NCBI RefSeq assembly: GCF_001045455.1
Contig: NZ_LFNE01000010.1
Coordinates: 186,001-250,000 of the forward strand
Direction: 5' to 3'
Source of the DNA: Chryseobacterium sp. FH2
GTDB taxonomy: Bacteria > Bacteroidota > Bacteroidia > Flavobacteriales > Weeksellaceae
Length of the DNA stretch: 64,000 nucleotides
A program made the translations under genes and the position numbers. Shown piece after piece: positions 9,101 to 18,124 of this stretch. Below the pieces are notes generated by a model, which did not search any database, was not told the origin of the DNA, and was given only the letters and a program-made list of their open reading frames with translations. Positions within the stretch are counted from its first letter, which is position 1. Every line of letters starts with the position of its first letter.

Positions 9101-9811
9101 ATGCCACATACAAATATATCCGGAGATAACATCATAAGTCTGCAACACGCAAAAATTGCACAAAAAAACTTTACTGTTCTTTCTGACGTTAATCTTAACA
9201 TCAAAAAAGGGAGATTCTGTTATCTTATCGGAAAAACCGGTTCCGGGAAAAGTTCACTTTTAAAGACATTGTACGGACATATTCCATTAGCTTCAGGGCA
9301 TGGAGCAGTGGTCGGTTTCGATTTGGAAAAGATGAGAACTTCAGATATTCCAAATTTGAGAAGGAAGTTAGGAATTGTTTTCCAGGATTTCCAGTTGCTT
9401 TCTGACAGAACGGTTGAGAAAAACCTGAGATTCGTTCTTGAAGCAACAGGCTGGAGTGACAAAATAAAGATGGAAGACCGCATTAATGAGGTTCTTGGAA
9501 GCGTAAATATGAAAAGTAAAAAACACAAAATGCCTCATGAATTATCCGGAGGTGAACAACAACGTGTTGCCATAGCAAGAGCCTTACTGAATCATCCGGA
9601 TCTGATTTTAGCAGATGAGCCAACAGGAAATCTCGATCCTGAAACATCAAACGAAATTATGACATTATTGAAGCAGGTTGCCCTTGAAAACGGAGCTGCT
9701 GTAGTAATGGCAACACATGATTACCATATGATTCAGAACTTCCCCGGTGAAGCCATCAGATGTGAAGACGGAAAAGTGTCTGTGCTGGATACGGCGGAGT
9801 TATTTGAATAA
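9101..9811 (+). CDS. ftsE: ABC transporter ATP-binding protein, FtsE type
   Basis: 236 residues with a complete nucleotide-binding domain: Walker A GKTGSGKSS at about 44-52, Q-loop Gln95 in FQDFQLL, signature LSGGEQQ near 148-154, Walker B LILADEP near 168-174, and the H-loop histidine in ATHDYHM. The closest functional match is FtsE, which with the membrane protein FtsX controls peptidoglycan hydrolases at the division site. No ftsX lies next to it; in Bacteroidota the two are often separated. A LolD/MacB-like ATPase is the alternative. The gene stands alone between the rpmH terminator and the convergent trmN6. Confidence 0.82.
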   Translation: MPHTNISGDNIISLQHAKIAQKNFTVLSDVNLNIKKGRFCYLIGKTGSGKSSLLKTLYGHIPLASGHGAVVGFDLEKMRTSDIPNLRRKLGIVFQDFQLLSDRTVEKNLRFVLEATGWSDKIKMEDRINEVLGSVNMKSKKHKMPHELSGGEQQRVAIARALLNHPDLILADEPTGNLDPETSNEIMTLLKQVALENGAAVVMATHDYHMIQNFPGEAIRCEDGKVSVLDTAELFE

Positions 9812-9844
9812 AAACAGAACATTACGAATTATCGTTTGTTCATA

Positions 9845-10540
9845 TTATTTACCGAAAACATGAAACTCTTTAGTGAGTTTAAGATATTGGTCCGAGTATT
9901 GTCTCGGACTTTTTTCTATTACAAATTCCTGTTCTTCAATTCCTTTTTCAATCAAAGAAAACTCAAGAATAAGTCTTTTTGTTTTTGAATTTTCAATACC
10001 TTTAATATTGATTTTTTTTATTAAAAACAATTGATTTTCTTTAGCAATTTCAATAAAACCTTCGCCAATTTCCACAGGAATTATCACTGAAAAAACTCCT
10101 TTTTCAGAAAGTAATTTTGCAGATTTTGAAATTAATTGACTAAAATTCAGTTCAACCGTTTGCCTCGCAATTTTATCTTTTTCAGAACCAGATTCTTCAA
10201 AATATGGAGGATTTGAAATAATTAAATCAAATTTGTTTTTCGTTACAAAAGTTTTAAAATCCTGATGAATACTTTTCAGCCTCGATTTAAAAGGTGAATT
10301 TTCAAAATTAATTTGAGTAATATGTACTGCTTCTTCATTAATATCAATTCCCAAAAATTCTGCAGTTAAGTTTCTTTGAGCTGCCATTAACGAAATCAAA
10401 CCTGTTCCTGTGCCGATTTCCAGAACTTTGGAAGCATTATCAACATTCGCCAAAGCACCTAACAAAACACCGTCTGTTCCTACACGGAAGACATCTTTAG
10501 ACTGCCGGATTTCGAATTGTTTAAACTTAAAAGGCTTCAC
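9845..10540 (-). CDS. trmN6: tRNA1(Val) (adenine(37)-N6)-methyltransferase
   Basis: 231 residues. Rossmann-fold methyltransferase with the SAM-binding motif EIGTGTGLIS at residues 41-50 and the N6-adenine motif NPPY at 110-113. The N-terminal sequence FKQFEIRQSKDVFRVGTDGV is characteristic of the TrmN6 (YfiC) family, which methylates A37 of tRNA(Val). The start codon is GTG at 10540, and its G is shared with the TAG stop of the histidine kinase upstream, so translation is probably coupled. It is the last gene of the operon ribE-kinase-trmN6. Confidence 0.88.
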   Translation of the reverse strand: MKPFKFKQFEIRQSKDVFRVGTDGVLLGALANVDNASKVLEIGTGTGLISLMAAQRNLTAEFLGIDINEEAVHITQINFENSPFKSRLKSIHQDFKTFVTKNKFDLIISNPPYFEESGSEKDKIARQTVELNFSQLISKSAKLLSEKGVFSVIIPVEIGEGFIEIAKENQLFLIKKINIKGIENSKTKRLILEFSLIEKGIEEQEFVIEKSPRQYSDQYLKLTKEFHVFGK

Positions 10541-11994
10541 TATAAATTTGTAGGCAAAGTGATGGTGAATGTAGAACCTTTTCCAAGCTCAGATTTTACG
10601 GTAATTTCTCCTTTATAGTCTTCAACCATTTTTCTTACCATTGATAAACCAAGACCCATTCCGCTGTTTTTAGAGGTGAAATTAGGCTCGAAAATCCTTT
10701 CATACATATTGTCATCAATTCCGATTCCGTTATCCTGGACGGAAATCATCACCCTCCTCTGATGTTGTTCTACATCTACATTAATGATTAATTTTCGTTT
10801 GTCGCTTTCGGCCTGTTTTGCATTGGTCACAAGATTTGTAATGATTCTGGAAAGATAAATCCTATCCATATTAATCATAATATTATTTTTATTCGAATGC
10901 ATAAAAATACTATCGTCATTGAAAACACGAAGAATATCTTCCACCTCAGAATTCAGATTGATAATCTCATTATTCTTTTCAGGAAGTTTGGCAAATTCTG
11001 AAAATGCAGACGCAACAGTGGCAATTAGATCTATTTGATCAACCATTGTTTTACTCATCTGTTTTACCCTGTCCCTGATATTTGGATCTTCCGGATCAAA
11101 CTTTCTTTCAAAATTCTGAATGGTCAATTTCATTGGTGTCAAAGGGTTTTTCACCTCATGAGCAACCTGTTTTGCCATTTCTCGCCAGGCTTCTTCAGAA
11201 GCTTTAAAACGGAGTCTCTCCTTTTGATCCTGAATCTGGAGGATCATTCTGTTGTAAGCCCTCGCCAAAGCATTTAATTCATCATTTTTATAATACCGTA
11301 TAGGCCTCATCTCATTCTCAAACAGCGTTATACGTGTAATCATATCAGAAAATTTGGTAATTGTTTTAGCCAAATTATTAGAAGTTACCCAACTCAGCCA
11401 AATACTGAAAAGAATTAAAAAAATATCAACTAAAAGAATATATTTTACATATTTATGAAGAACTTCAAGATAAGCAGATTCGTTATGATATAAAGGAATA
11501 TAAACAATACCAACCGGCTCTAACACATTGTTTTTCAACAACAAATAAGAAGATGTAAAAACAGCATCCTTTGCCTGATCATATCCCCGAATATCTACTC
11601 TGGCATCAGTAGACAAAACTTTGTTAACAATATTGATAGGTATTGCTTTTTGTTCGATCAAACTGGGATCTCTATTAGAAAGAAGGTAATTTCCCTTTAA
11701 ATCATAAATAACAATATCATGCTGATTGATATCCGCAATTTCAAGAATTTTACTCCCCAAAACCGAAGGAAGATCTTTTGTCTGAACAACCGACCTGCTC
11801 ACAGCATAATCCAGATAGCCCATTACGGCATTGGTTTTATCCTGCATGTCTATTTTACTCTGTTCTAAAGAGTTGTTTCTCAATACAAAATAAGGCACCA
11901 ACGAAGAAGCCGCCACACTCAAAAGACATACCAGCAAGAAACCGAAGAATACCCGGTTTCTTAAGCTATATCCTTTATAAATATTAATTGACAT
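10540..11994 (-). CDS. Membrane sensor histidine kinase (NtrY-like)
   Basis: 484 residues. Transmembrane helix about 15-37, an extracytoplasmic sensor region of about 145 residues, a second helix about 184-205, a HAMP-like segment, then the kinase core. The H-box VAHEVKNPLTPMKL puts the phosphorylated histidine at His279. The N-box (LVTNAKQAE), G1-box (DNGIGID) and G2-box (GMGLGLSMV) are all present. The KNPLTPMK form of the H-box is typical of NtrY-like kinases. No response regulator is adjacent, so the partner must be elsewhere. The 5' end overlaps ribE by 11 bases and the 3' end overlaps trmN6 by one. Confidence 0.88.
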   Translation of the reverse strand: MSINIYKGYSLRNRVFFGFLLVCLLSVAASSLVPYFVLRNNSLEQSKIDMQDKTNAVMGYLDYAVSRSVVQTKDLPSVLGSKILEIADINQHDIVIYDLKGNYLLSNRDPSLIEQKAIPINIVNKVLSTDARVDIRGYDQAKDAVFTSSYLLLKNNVLEPVGIVYIPLYHNESAYLEVLHKYVKYILLVDIFLILFSIWLSWVTSNNLAKTITKFSDMITRITLFENEMRPIRYYKNDELNALARAYNRMILQIQDQKERLRFKASEEAWREMAKQVAHEVKNPLTPMKLTIQNFERKFDPEDPNIRDRVKQMSKTMVDQIDLIATVASAFSEFAKLPEKNNEIINLNSEVEDILRVFNDDSIFMHSNKNNIMINMDRIYLSRIITNLVTNAKQAESDKRKLIINVDVEQHQRRVMISVQDNGIGIDDNMYERIFEPNFTSKNSGMGLGLSMVRKMVEDYKGEITVKSELGKGSTFTITLPTNL

Positions 11995-12580
11995 TCTGTT
12001 TATTAATTAACCTAGCAATATACTTACCAATTATATCAAATTCCAGATTAACTTTATCACCAGCTTTTAAATGTTGCATGTTTGTAAACTCCCAAGTATA
12101 AGGGATAATTGCTATGGAAAACTGAGAATCTTCACTTTTTGCAACCGTTAAACTAATTCCGTTTACAGTAATTGAACCCTGAGGAACCGTCACAAAACTT
12201 CCATTATTTTCGTATTTTATGGTAATAAAATAACTTCCATCTTTATTCTCAATACTGACAACTTCACCCGTTTTATCAACGTGACCCTGAACGATATGCC
12301 CATCTAATCTTCCGTCCATTTTCATACAACGTTCAAGATTCACAACAGTTCCTACTTCCCATTTTCCAAGATTTGTTTTTTCCAGGGTTTCGTTAATGGC
12401 TGTTACAACATATTTATCACCTTCAATCCCAACAACCGTCAGACAACAACCATTATGAGCTAAACTTTGATCTATTTTTAATTCGTTGGTGAAAGGGCAA
12501 GTAAGAGTAAAATTAATGTTACTTCCATTTTCTTCAATCTTCTCAATAACTCCAACCGCTTCAATAATTCCTGTGAACAT
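11984..12580 (-). CDS. ribE: Riboflavin synthase, alpha chain
   Basis: 198 residues from the ATG at 12580, giving the invariant N-terminus MFTGIIEAVG. An upstream in-frame extension to 12745 would run through the divergent pdxA and is rejected. The protein contains two tandem lumazine-binding beta-barrel repeats (NGCCLTVV in the first, VNGISLTVAKSE in the second). It converts two molecules of 6,7-dimethyl-8-ribityllumazine to riboflavin and a pyrimidinedione. No FMN riboswitch is visible in the short leader. The gene overlaps the sensor kinase, so flavin synthesis and the kinase share an mRNA. Confidence 0.95.
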   Translation of the reverse strand: MFTGIIEAVGVIEKIEENGSNINFTLTCPFTNELKIDQSLAHNGCCLTVVGIEGDKYVVTAINETLEKTNLGKWEVGTVVNLERCMKMDGRLDGHIVQGHVDKTGEVVSIENKDGSYFITIKYENNGSFVTVPQGSITVNGISLTVAKSEDSQFSIAIIPYTWEFTNMQHLKAGDKVNLEFDIIGKYIARLINKQNVN

Positions 12581-12592
12581 ATTATTTTTTGC

Positions 12593-12600
12593 TAAATTTG
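12593..12600 (+). promoter_or_regulatory. -7 element for pdxA
   Basis: TAAATTTG fits the TANNTTTG pattern, 29 bases before the pdxA ATG, in the 49-base gap between divergent ribE and pdxA. No clear -33 element is visible. Confidence 0.4.
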
Positions 12601-12629
12601 TAAAATTATAATCTTCAAAGATAATCAAA

Positions 12630-13721
12630 ATGAGCCCAAAAAACCATAAAGTACGAGTAGGAATTTCAATCGGCGATTTCAATGGCATCGGTCCCGAAAT
12701 CATCATGAAATCCCTGAAAGACAAAACCATTACGGATTTTTTCACACCTGTAATTTTTGGTTCGGGAAAACTTTTTACCTATCAAAAAAATATTTTTAAG
12801 CAAAATTTAAACTTCCATTATATCAATGAAGCCTCACAAGCGCAGCCCGGAAAACTGAATATGCTGAATCTGGTGAAAGAAAACGTAAATGTAGAATTGG
12901 GCGTACCTACAGAAGAGTCTACAAAAATGGCAATTGATTCTCTTGAAGCAGCAACCGAAGCTTTAATAAAAGGGGAGATCGACGTTCTTGTGACTGCTCC
13001 CATCAACAAAGATGAAATGGTAAAAATGGGCTTCAAACATACAGGTCATACAGGATATTTTGAAGAAAAATTCAACAGAAAAGGATTGATGTTTTTGGTA
13101 ACAGAAGATTTAAAAGTTGCTGTTTCTACTCATCATATCCCAATTGCAAAAGTTGCCGAAAACATTTCTAAAGAAAAAATAAAAAAACAAATCAGAGTTT
13201 TAAATCAGACTTTAATTGAGGATTTTAATATTTCAAAACCCAAAATTGCCGTTTTGGGATTAAATCCACATTCCGGAGATGGCGGTGTAATCGGAAACGA
13301 GGAAATAGAAATCATTTCTCCGGCAATCAAAGAACTTTCGGATAATGGAATTTTGGCATTTGGCCCATTCCCTGCAGACAGCTTTTTCCAGCCTAGTAAA
13401 TATAAAAGTTTTGATGCTGTTTTAGCGATGTATCATGATCAAGGTCTGGCTCCATTCAAAACTTTAGCATATGAAGAAGGTGTAAATTATACAGCAGGAC
13501 TTCCATTTATAAGAACTTCTCCCGATCACGGAGTTGCATATGATATTGCAGGAAAAAACATTGCCGATGAACAGAGTTTTACCGAAGCAATTTTCACGGC
13601 TATTAAAATTTTCAAGAATAGAAGTGAATACAATGATTTGATGAGCAACCGCCTACAGCCAAGAAAAATGGCTGTGGATAACGGAATAGATGAAGATTTG
13701 CCGGAGGAAGCTGAAGGTTAA
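12630..13721 (+). CDS. pdxA: 4-hydroxythreonine-4-phosphate dehydrogenase
   Basis: 363 residues. PdxA oxidises 4-phosphohydroxy-L-threonine with NAD+ in the DXP-dependent route to pyridoxal phosphate. The family motifs are clear: the N-terminal ISIGDFNGIGPEI, the substrate and metal-binding HTGHTG, NPHSGDGG, and YHDQGLAPFK with the third metal histidine, then TSPDHGVAYDIAGK near the C-terminus. Length is slightly above the usual 330 because of a short acidic C-terminal tail (DEDLPEEAEG). It is divergent from ribE. The next gene has its own promoter. Confidence 0.95.
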   Translation: MSPKNHKVRVGISIGDFNGIGPEIIMKSLKDKTITDFFTPVIFGSGKLFTYQKNIFKQNLNFHYINEASQAQPGKLNMLNLVKENVNVELGVPTEESTKMAIDSLEAATEALIKGEIDVLVTAPINKDEMVKMGFKHTGHTGYFEEKFNRKGLMFLVTEDLKVAVSTHHIPIAKVAENISKEKIKKQIRVLNQTLIEDFNISKPKIAVLGLNPHSGDGGVIGNEEIEIISPAIKELSDNGILAFGPFPADSFFQPSKYKSFDAVLAMYHDQGLAPFKTLAYEEGVNYTAGLPFIRTSPDHGVAYDIAGKNIADEQSFTEAIFTAIKIFKNRSEYNDLMSNRLQPRKMAVDNGIDEDLPEEAEG

Positions 13722-13762
13722 ATCTTTGAAACAAATTTTAAATTAATTTGTTAGAGAAATTA

Positions 13763-13793
13763 TTTGTTATTATAAAAAAATTGCATATTTTTG
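13763..13793 (+). promoter_or_regulatory. Promoter of the yceD-rpmF pair
   Basis: TTTG at 13763-13766, a 19-base spacer and TATTTTTG at 13786-13793. The downstream ATG at 13806 leaves almost no 5' leader, so the message is near-leaderless. Confidence 0.75.
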
Positions 13794-13805
13794 CACACTC
13801 ATTTT

Positions 13806-14324
13806 ATGGACAAGTTAAGAAACTATGACGTAAGCTTTTCCGGATTAAAAACCGGCAAGCACGAGTTCAGGTTTGAGATAGATAAAGAGTTCTTTCAATT
13901 ATTTGATACTGAACAGGAATTTACAAATCCTAGAATAACGGTGGATGTTTTATTGGATAAGCACACAACTTTTTTAGAATTTGAAATAAAAGTAAATGGG
14001 ACGGTAGAATTGGTTTGTGATATCACAAATGAAAACTTTGACTATCCTATTGAAAACCAAATCGGTGTATTGGTAAAATTTGGAGAGGAATATGACGACA
14101 GCGAAGAAGATGTTATCACCATTCCTTCTAACGACCATGCTTTTAATATTGCACAACTGATTTATGAAAATGTTGCCCTTTCCATTCCGATGAAAAAGGT
14201 TTCGCCCAACATAAGTGATGAAGATTTGGAAATTCTTGAAAAATTCAGTCCAAAAGAAGCTGAAGAAGAACCAAAAAGTGATCCCAGATGGGACGCGTTA
14301 AAAAATTTAAAGAATAAAAATTAA
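13806..14324 (+). CDS. DUF177 (YceD-like) protein
   Basis: 172 residues from the ATG at 13806. A TTG five codons earlier lies inside the -7 element and is rejected. The central LVCDITNENFDYPIENQIGVLVKFGEE and the acidic EEDVITIP segment match the YceD/DUF177 family, whose members sit immediately upstream of rpmF in many bacteria and are linked to 23S rRNA accumulation. Only one of the family's cysteine pair is evident (VCDITNENF). The gene is followed 65 bases later by rpmF, preserving the classical pairing. Confidence 0.85.
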   Translation: MDKLRNYDVSFSGLKTGKHEFRFEIDKEFFQLFDTEQEFTNPRITVDVLLDKHTTFLEFEIKVNGTVELVCDITNENFDYPIENQIGVLVKFGEEYDDSEEDVITIPSNDHAFNIAQLIYENVALSIPMKKVSPNISDEDLEILEKFSPKEAEEEPKSDPRWDALKNLKNKN

Positions 14325-14389
14325 AAATAATTTAAAGATGATGAGATGATGAATCTCATCGCTCATCAAATTAAAAAAGTTATTACAAA

Positions 14390-14593
14390 ATGGCACATCC
14401 AAAGAGAAGACAGTCGTCTACAAGAAGAGATAAGAGAAGAACTCACTACAAAGCTGTAGTTCCTCAATTAGCTAAAGATGCAACAACAGGAGAAATGCAC
14501 CTTTACCACAGAGCTCACTGGCATGAAGGAAAACTTTACTATAGAGGTAAAGTAGTATTGGAAAAAGAAGTAGCAACTACTGAAGAAAACTAA
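14390..14593 (+). CDS. rpmF: 50S ribosomal protein L32
   Basis: 67 residues. [20 protein letters not shown] is the standard L32 N-terminus, and the middle has the [18 protein letters not shown] zinc-ribbon region without cysteines, as expected for a C-minus Bacteroidota L32. It is cotranscribed with the YceD-like gene and closed by a 9-bp terminator. Confidence 0.97.
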   Translation: MAHPKRRQSSTRRDKRRTHYKAVVPQLAKDATTGEMHLYHRAHWHEGKLYYRGKVVLEKEVATTEEN

Positions 14594-14630
14594 GAGTCGA
14601 TTTTCACTGAAAAACACTCGTTTTAATACA

Positions 14631-14667
14631 AAAACCGCCCGATTTTGATAAAATTTGGCGGTTTTTT
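14631..14667 (+). terminator. Rho-independent terminator after rpmF
   Basis: A 9-bp GC-containing stem (14631-14639 with 14657-14665), a 17-base loop and a T run. Its T run supplies the -33 element of the accB promoter. Confidence 0.75.
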
Positions 14668-14697
14668 GTTGTTTTTTGTGTTTTTTTGGTATCTTTG
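14665..14697 (+). promoter_or_regulatory. Promoter of accB-accC
   Basis: TTTG at 14665-14668, a 21-base spacer and TATCTTTG at 14690-14697, 23 bases before the accB ATG. The upstream half overlaps the rpmF terminator. Confidence 0.7.
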
Positions 14698-14720
14698 GGA
14701 CAAAATCAAATATTAAATTT

Positions 14721-15197
14721 ATGGACATTAAAGACATACAAAATCTTATTAAGTTTGTATCTAAGGCAGAGGTTTCTGAAGTGAAATATAAAACTAAAGA
14801 TTTCGAAATCACTATTAAAACTCCATTAGCTGGAAGCGAAGTTGCTTATGCACAACCTGCAGTTTACCATACTGCACCTCAGCAAGCAGTCGCTCCTGCA
14901 CCTGTTGCAACTGCTGCGCCTGCTGAAAAAGCCGAAGCTGCATCTGATGACAGCAAGTATGTAACAATTAAATCTCCAATGATCGGTACTTTCTACAGAA
15001 AGCCATCCCCAGATAAAGACGTATTTGTAAATGTTGGTGACGAAGTTTCTAACGGAAAAGTAGTTTGTGTAATCGAAGCAATGAAATTATTCAACCAAAT
15101 CGAATCTGAGGTAAGCGGAAAAATTGTTAAAATTTTAGTAGACGATGCTACGCCTGTAGAATACGACCAACCTTTATTCTTAGTAGATCCATCTTAA
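14721..15197 (+). CDS. accB: Biotin carboxyl carrier protein of acetyl-CoA carboxylase
   Basis: 158 residues from the ATG at 14721; an upstream extension runs through the promoter and is rejected. An N-terminal helical domain is followed by an Ala/Pro-rich linker (about residues 45-75) and a C-terminal biotinyl domain with EAMKLFNQIE. Lys122 is the predicted biotinylation site. The protein carries carboxybiotin between AccC and the AccA/AccD carboxyltransferase, the first step of fatty-acid synthesis. accC follows after 94 AT-rich bases. Confidence 0.96.
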   Translation: MDIKDIQNLIKFVSKAEVSEVKYKTKDFEITIKTPLAGSEVAYAQPAVYHTAPQQAVAPAPVATAAPAEKAEAASDDSKYVTIKSPMIGTFYRKPSPDKDVFVNVGDEVSNGKVVCVIEAMKLFNQIESEVSGKIVKILVDDATPVEYDQPLFLVDPS

Positions 15198-15291
15198 GGA
15201 ATTTTAGATTAAAGATTATAAATTTTAGATGAATGCTTTTCATTTAAAATAATTTAAAAATTCAAAATTTATAATTTAAAATTTCGGAGAG

Positions 15292-16647
15292 ATGTTCAAA
15301 AAAATATTAATTGCCAATCGTGGCGAAATTGCAATGCGTATTTTACGTACTTGTAAAGAAATGGGAATCAAAACTGTTGCAGTATACTCTACTGCCGACA
15401 AAGACAGCCTTCATGTAAGATTTGCTGACGAGGCTGTTTGTATTGGCCCTGCAATGAGTAAAGACTCATATCTAAAAATTCCTAACATCATTGCTGCCGC
15501 AGAAATTACAAATGCTGACGCAATTCACCCAGGTTACGGATTCCTATCTGAAAATGCTAACTTCTCAAGAATCTGCCAAAAGAACGGTATCAAATTCATT
15601 GGTGCTTCGCCAGAGCAAATCGAGAAAATGGGAGACAAAGCGAATGCCAAAGCTACCATGAAAGCGGCAGGTGTTCCTTGTGTACCTGGTTCTGACGGTC
15701 TTATTGAATCTTACGAACACGCTGTAAAAGTAGCTGAAGAAACAGGATACCCTGTAATGATCAAAGCTACTGCAGGTGGTGGCGGAAAAGGAATGAGAGC
15801 TGTCTGGAAAGCTGAAGACCTTAAAGATCATTGGGAATCTGCAATTCAAGAAGCTGTAGCTGCTTTCGGAAACGGAGGTATGTATATGGAAAAATTGATT
15901 GAAGAGCCTAGACATATTGAGATTCAGGTTGCAGGAGACCAATTTGGTAAAGCTTGCCACCTTTCTGAAAGAGACTGCTCTGTTCAAAGAAGAAATCAGA
16001 AACTGACGGAAGAAACTCCCTCTCCTTTTATGACTGACGAGCTTCGTGAAAAAATGGGTGAAGCAGCTGTAAAAGCCGCAGAATTTATTGGATACGAAGG
16101 TGTAGGGACAATCGAATTCCTGGTTGATAAGCACAGAAATTTCTATTTCATGGAAATGAATACGAGAATTCAGGTGGAACACCCAATTACCGAGCAGGTT
16201 ATTGATTATGACTTGATCAGAGAACAAATTCTCCTTGCTGCAGGAACTCCTATTTCAGGAATCAATTATTATCCGAAATTACATTCAATCGAATGTAGAA
16301 TCAATGCAGAAGATCCTTACGCAGACTTCAGACCGTCTCCGGGGAAAATCACAGGATTAAATATTCCGGGCGGACACGGTGTAAGAGTTGATACTCACGT
16401 TTATTCGGGATATACAATTCCATCTAACTATGACTCAATGATTGCAAAACTAATTACGACAGCTCAAACTCGTGAGGAAGCAATTGCAAAAATGAGACGT
16501 GCTTTGGAAGAATTCTATATTGAAGGAGTAAAAACTACCATTCCGTTCCACAGACAATTGATGGATAACGAAGATTATCTTGCAGGAAACTATACTACAA
16601 AATTCATGGAAGATTTTGTAATGGATAGAAAATATGATAATCACTAA
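15292..16647 (+). CDS. accC: Acetyl-CoA carboxylase, biotin carboxylase subunit
   Basis: 451 residues, the expected family length. The N-terminal [14 protein letters not shown], the ATP-grasp glycine loop [13 protein letters not shown] and the catalytic stretch [17 protein letters not shown] are all present. The enzyme uses ATP and bicarbonate to carboxylate the biotin on AccB. It follows accB in the usual order, and the carboxyltransferase subunit accA lies 13 kb downstream in this window. A strong terminator hairpin follows. Confidence 0.97.
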   Translation: MFKKILIANRGEIAMRILRTCKEMGIKTVAVYSTADKDSLHVRFADEAVCIGPAMSKDSYLKIPNIIAAAEITNADAIHPGYGFLSENANFSRICQKNGIKFIGASPEQIEKMGDKANAKATMKAAGVPCVPGSDGLIESYEHAVKVAEETGYPVMIKATAGGGGKGMRAVWKAEDLKDHWESAIQEAVAAFGNGGMYMEKLIEEPRHIEIQVAGDQFGKACHLSERDCSVQRRNQKLTEETPSPFMTDELREKMGEAAVKAAEFIGYEGVGTIEFLVDKHRNFYFMEMNTRIQVEHPITEQVIDYDLIREQILLAAGTPISGINYYPKLHSIECRINAEDPYADFRPSPGKITGLNIPGGHGVRVDTHVYSGYTIPSNYDSMIAKLITTAQTREEAIAKMRRALEEFYIEGVKTTIPFHRQLMDNEDYLAGNYTTKFMEDFVMDRKYDNH

Positions 16648-16670
16648 GATTATTTAAAATAAAAACTTTA

Positions 16671-16696
16671 AACTGCCTCATTTTGAGGCAGTTTTC
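16671..16696 (+). terminator. Rho-independent terminator after accC
   Basis: A 10-bp perfect stem (16671-16680 with 16684-16693), a 3-base loop and a short T run. Confidence 0.8.
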
Positions 16697-16848
16697 TATT
16701 ATATCATTTCAAAAAAAAATAATATAACTTTAATAAATAATTAATTTGAACAAGATACCCTTTCCACATTGATCAACATTAAAATACATCTTAAACCAAG
16801 CCTTTCTACAGCATAAGGTTTCTGTTTATGAATTTCAATAAGAATGTT

Positions 16849-16856
16849 TAACTTTG
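16849..16856 (+). promoter_or_regulatory. -7 element for rocD
   Basis: TAACTTTG fits the TANNTTTG consensus, 17 bases before the rocD ATG. A partial -33 (TTTATG) lies about 20 bases upstream. Confidence 0.5.
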
Positions 16857-16872
16857 TAGAAAACCAAAATAT

Positions 16873-18123
16873 ATGTCAACAGTAGAAACAGCAAAAAATT
16901 CACAATATTTTATTGACCTTGAAGATAAACATGGAGCACACAATTATCATCCCCTTCCGGTAGTTTTAGACAAAGGAGAAGGCGTTTTTGTTTGGGATGT
17001 GGAGGGCAAAAAATATTATGACTTTCTTTCAGCATATTCTGCTGTTAACCAAGGGCATTCTCACCCAAAAATCGTAGAAGCTTTAGTAGAGCAGGCTAAA
17101 AAATTAGCATTAACATCAAGAGCTTTTTACAACTCGAAGTTGGGAGAATATGAACAAAAAATCACTTCACTTTTCGGTTTTGATAAGGTTTTACCAATGA
17201 ACTCCGGAGCTGAAGCTGTGGAAACCGCCGTAAAATTAGCCAGAAAATGGAGTTATGAGGTGAAAGGAATTTCTGAAAATGCTGCAAAAATCATCGTTTG
17301 CGAAAATAATTTCCATGGTAGAACCACTACAATTGTTTCTTTCTCAAACGATCCTGATGCCAATCAGAATTATGGACCTTTTACTCCGGGATTTATTAAA
17401 ATTCCTTACAATGATATTCAAGCTTTGGAAGAAGTTTTGGCTCAGGACGCCCAGAATATTGCCGCATTTTTGGTTGAGCCTATTCAAGGGGAAGCCGGAG
17501 TATATGTTCCAGATGAAAATTTCCTTAAAAATGCTTCTGAGCTTTGTAAAAAACATAATGTACTTTTCATTGCCGATGAAGTACAAACAGGAATCGCAAG
17601 AACGGGTAGATTAATTGCTTGTCATCATGAAGATGTTCAGCCGGATATCTTAATTTTAGGAAAAGCACTTTCCGGAGGAATGTACCCTGTTTCTGCAGTA
17701 TTGGCAAATAACGAAATTATGACCGTTATTAAACCCGGTCAACACGGCTCTACTTTTGGCGGTAACCCGATTGCCTGCGCTGTTGCAGTTGCTGCTTTGG
17801 ATGTTGTTGCTGAAGAAAAACTTTCCGAAAGAGCCGAAGAATTGGGCCAATTATTCAGAGCTGAAATTGAAAAAGTGATTGATAAATCAACCCTTATTAC
17901 GAAAGTAAGAGGTAAAGGTTTATTAAATGCTATTTTAATCAATGATACTCCAGACAGCTGTACAGCATGGAATATTTGTTTAAAATTAAAAGAAAACGGA
18001 TTATTGGCGAAACCAACTCATGGAAATATCATCCGACTTGCCCCACCATTGGTAATTACGGAAGAGCAATTATTAGACTGTGTGAAAATTATTGAAAAAA
18101 CAGTCTTGGAGTTTGGAGGATAA
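16873..18123 (+). CDS. rocD: Ornithine aminotransferase
   Basis: 416 residues. A fold-type I PLP enzyme of aminotransferase class [20 protein letters not shown] binds the cofactor phosphate, [12 protein letters not shown] and ADEVQTG contain the PLP-ring contacts, and [14 protein letters not shown] carries the Schiff-base lysine (Lys264). The family transfers the delta-amino group of ornithine to 2-oxoglutarate, giving glutamate semialdehyde for proline or glutamate. The conserved [13 protein letters not shown] near residue 57 favours ornithine over acetylornithine aminotransferase. The stop is one base before the first glycosyltransferase start, so it is probably cotranscribed with a glycan cluster, which is not an obvious functional match. 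Confidence 0.9.
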   Translation: MSTVETAKNSQYFIDLEDKHGAHNYHPLPVVLDKGEGVFVWDVEGKKYYDFLSAYSAVNQGHSHPKIVEALVEQAKKLALTSRAFYNSKLGEYEQKITSLFGFDKVLPMNSGAEAVETAVKLARKWSYEVKGISENAAKIIVCENNFHGRTTTIVSFSNDPDANQNYGPFTPGFIKIPYNDIQALEEVLAQDAQNIAAFLVEPIQGEAGVYVPDENFLKNASELCKKHNVLFIADEVQTGIARTGRLIACHHEDVQPDILILGKALSGGMYPVSAVLANNEIMTVIKPGQHGSTFGGNPIACAVAVAALDVVAEEKLSERAEELGQLFRAEIEKVIDKSTLITKVRGKGLLNAILINDTPDSCTAWNICLKLKENGLLAKPTHGNIIRLAPPLVITEEQLLDCVKIIEKTVLEFGG

Positions 18124-18124
18124 T

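Noticed and set aside
12581..12630. FMN riboswitch upstream of ribE
   Set aside because: The leader is only a few tens of bases and AT-rich; it cannot hold the aptamer.
11984..12745. Longer riboflavin synthase start at 12745
   Set aside because: The extra 55 residues run through the promoter and the start of the divergent pdxA, while MFTGIIE at 12580 is the universal N-terminus.
15565..16227. 220-codon antisense frame inside accC
   Set aside because: Phe/Ser-rich antisense shadow of a well-supported gene, with no family match.
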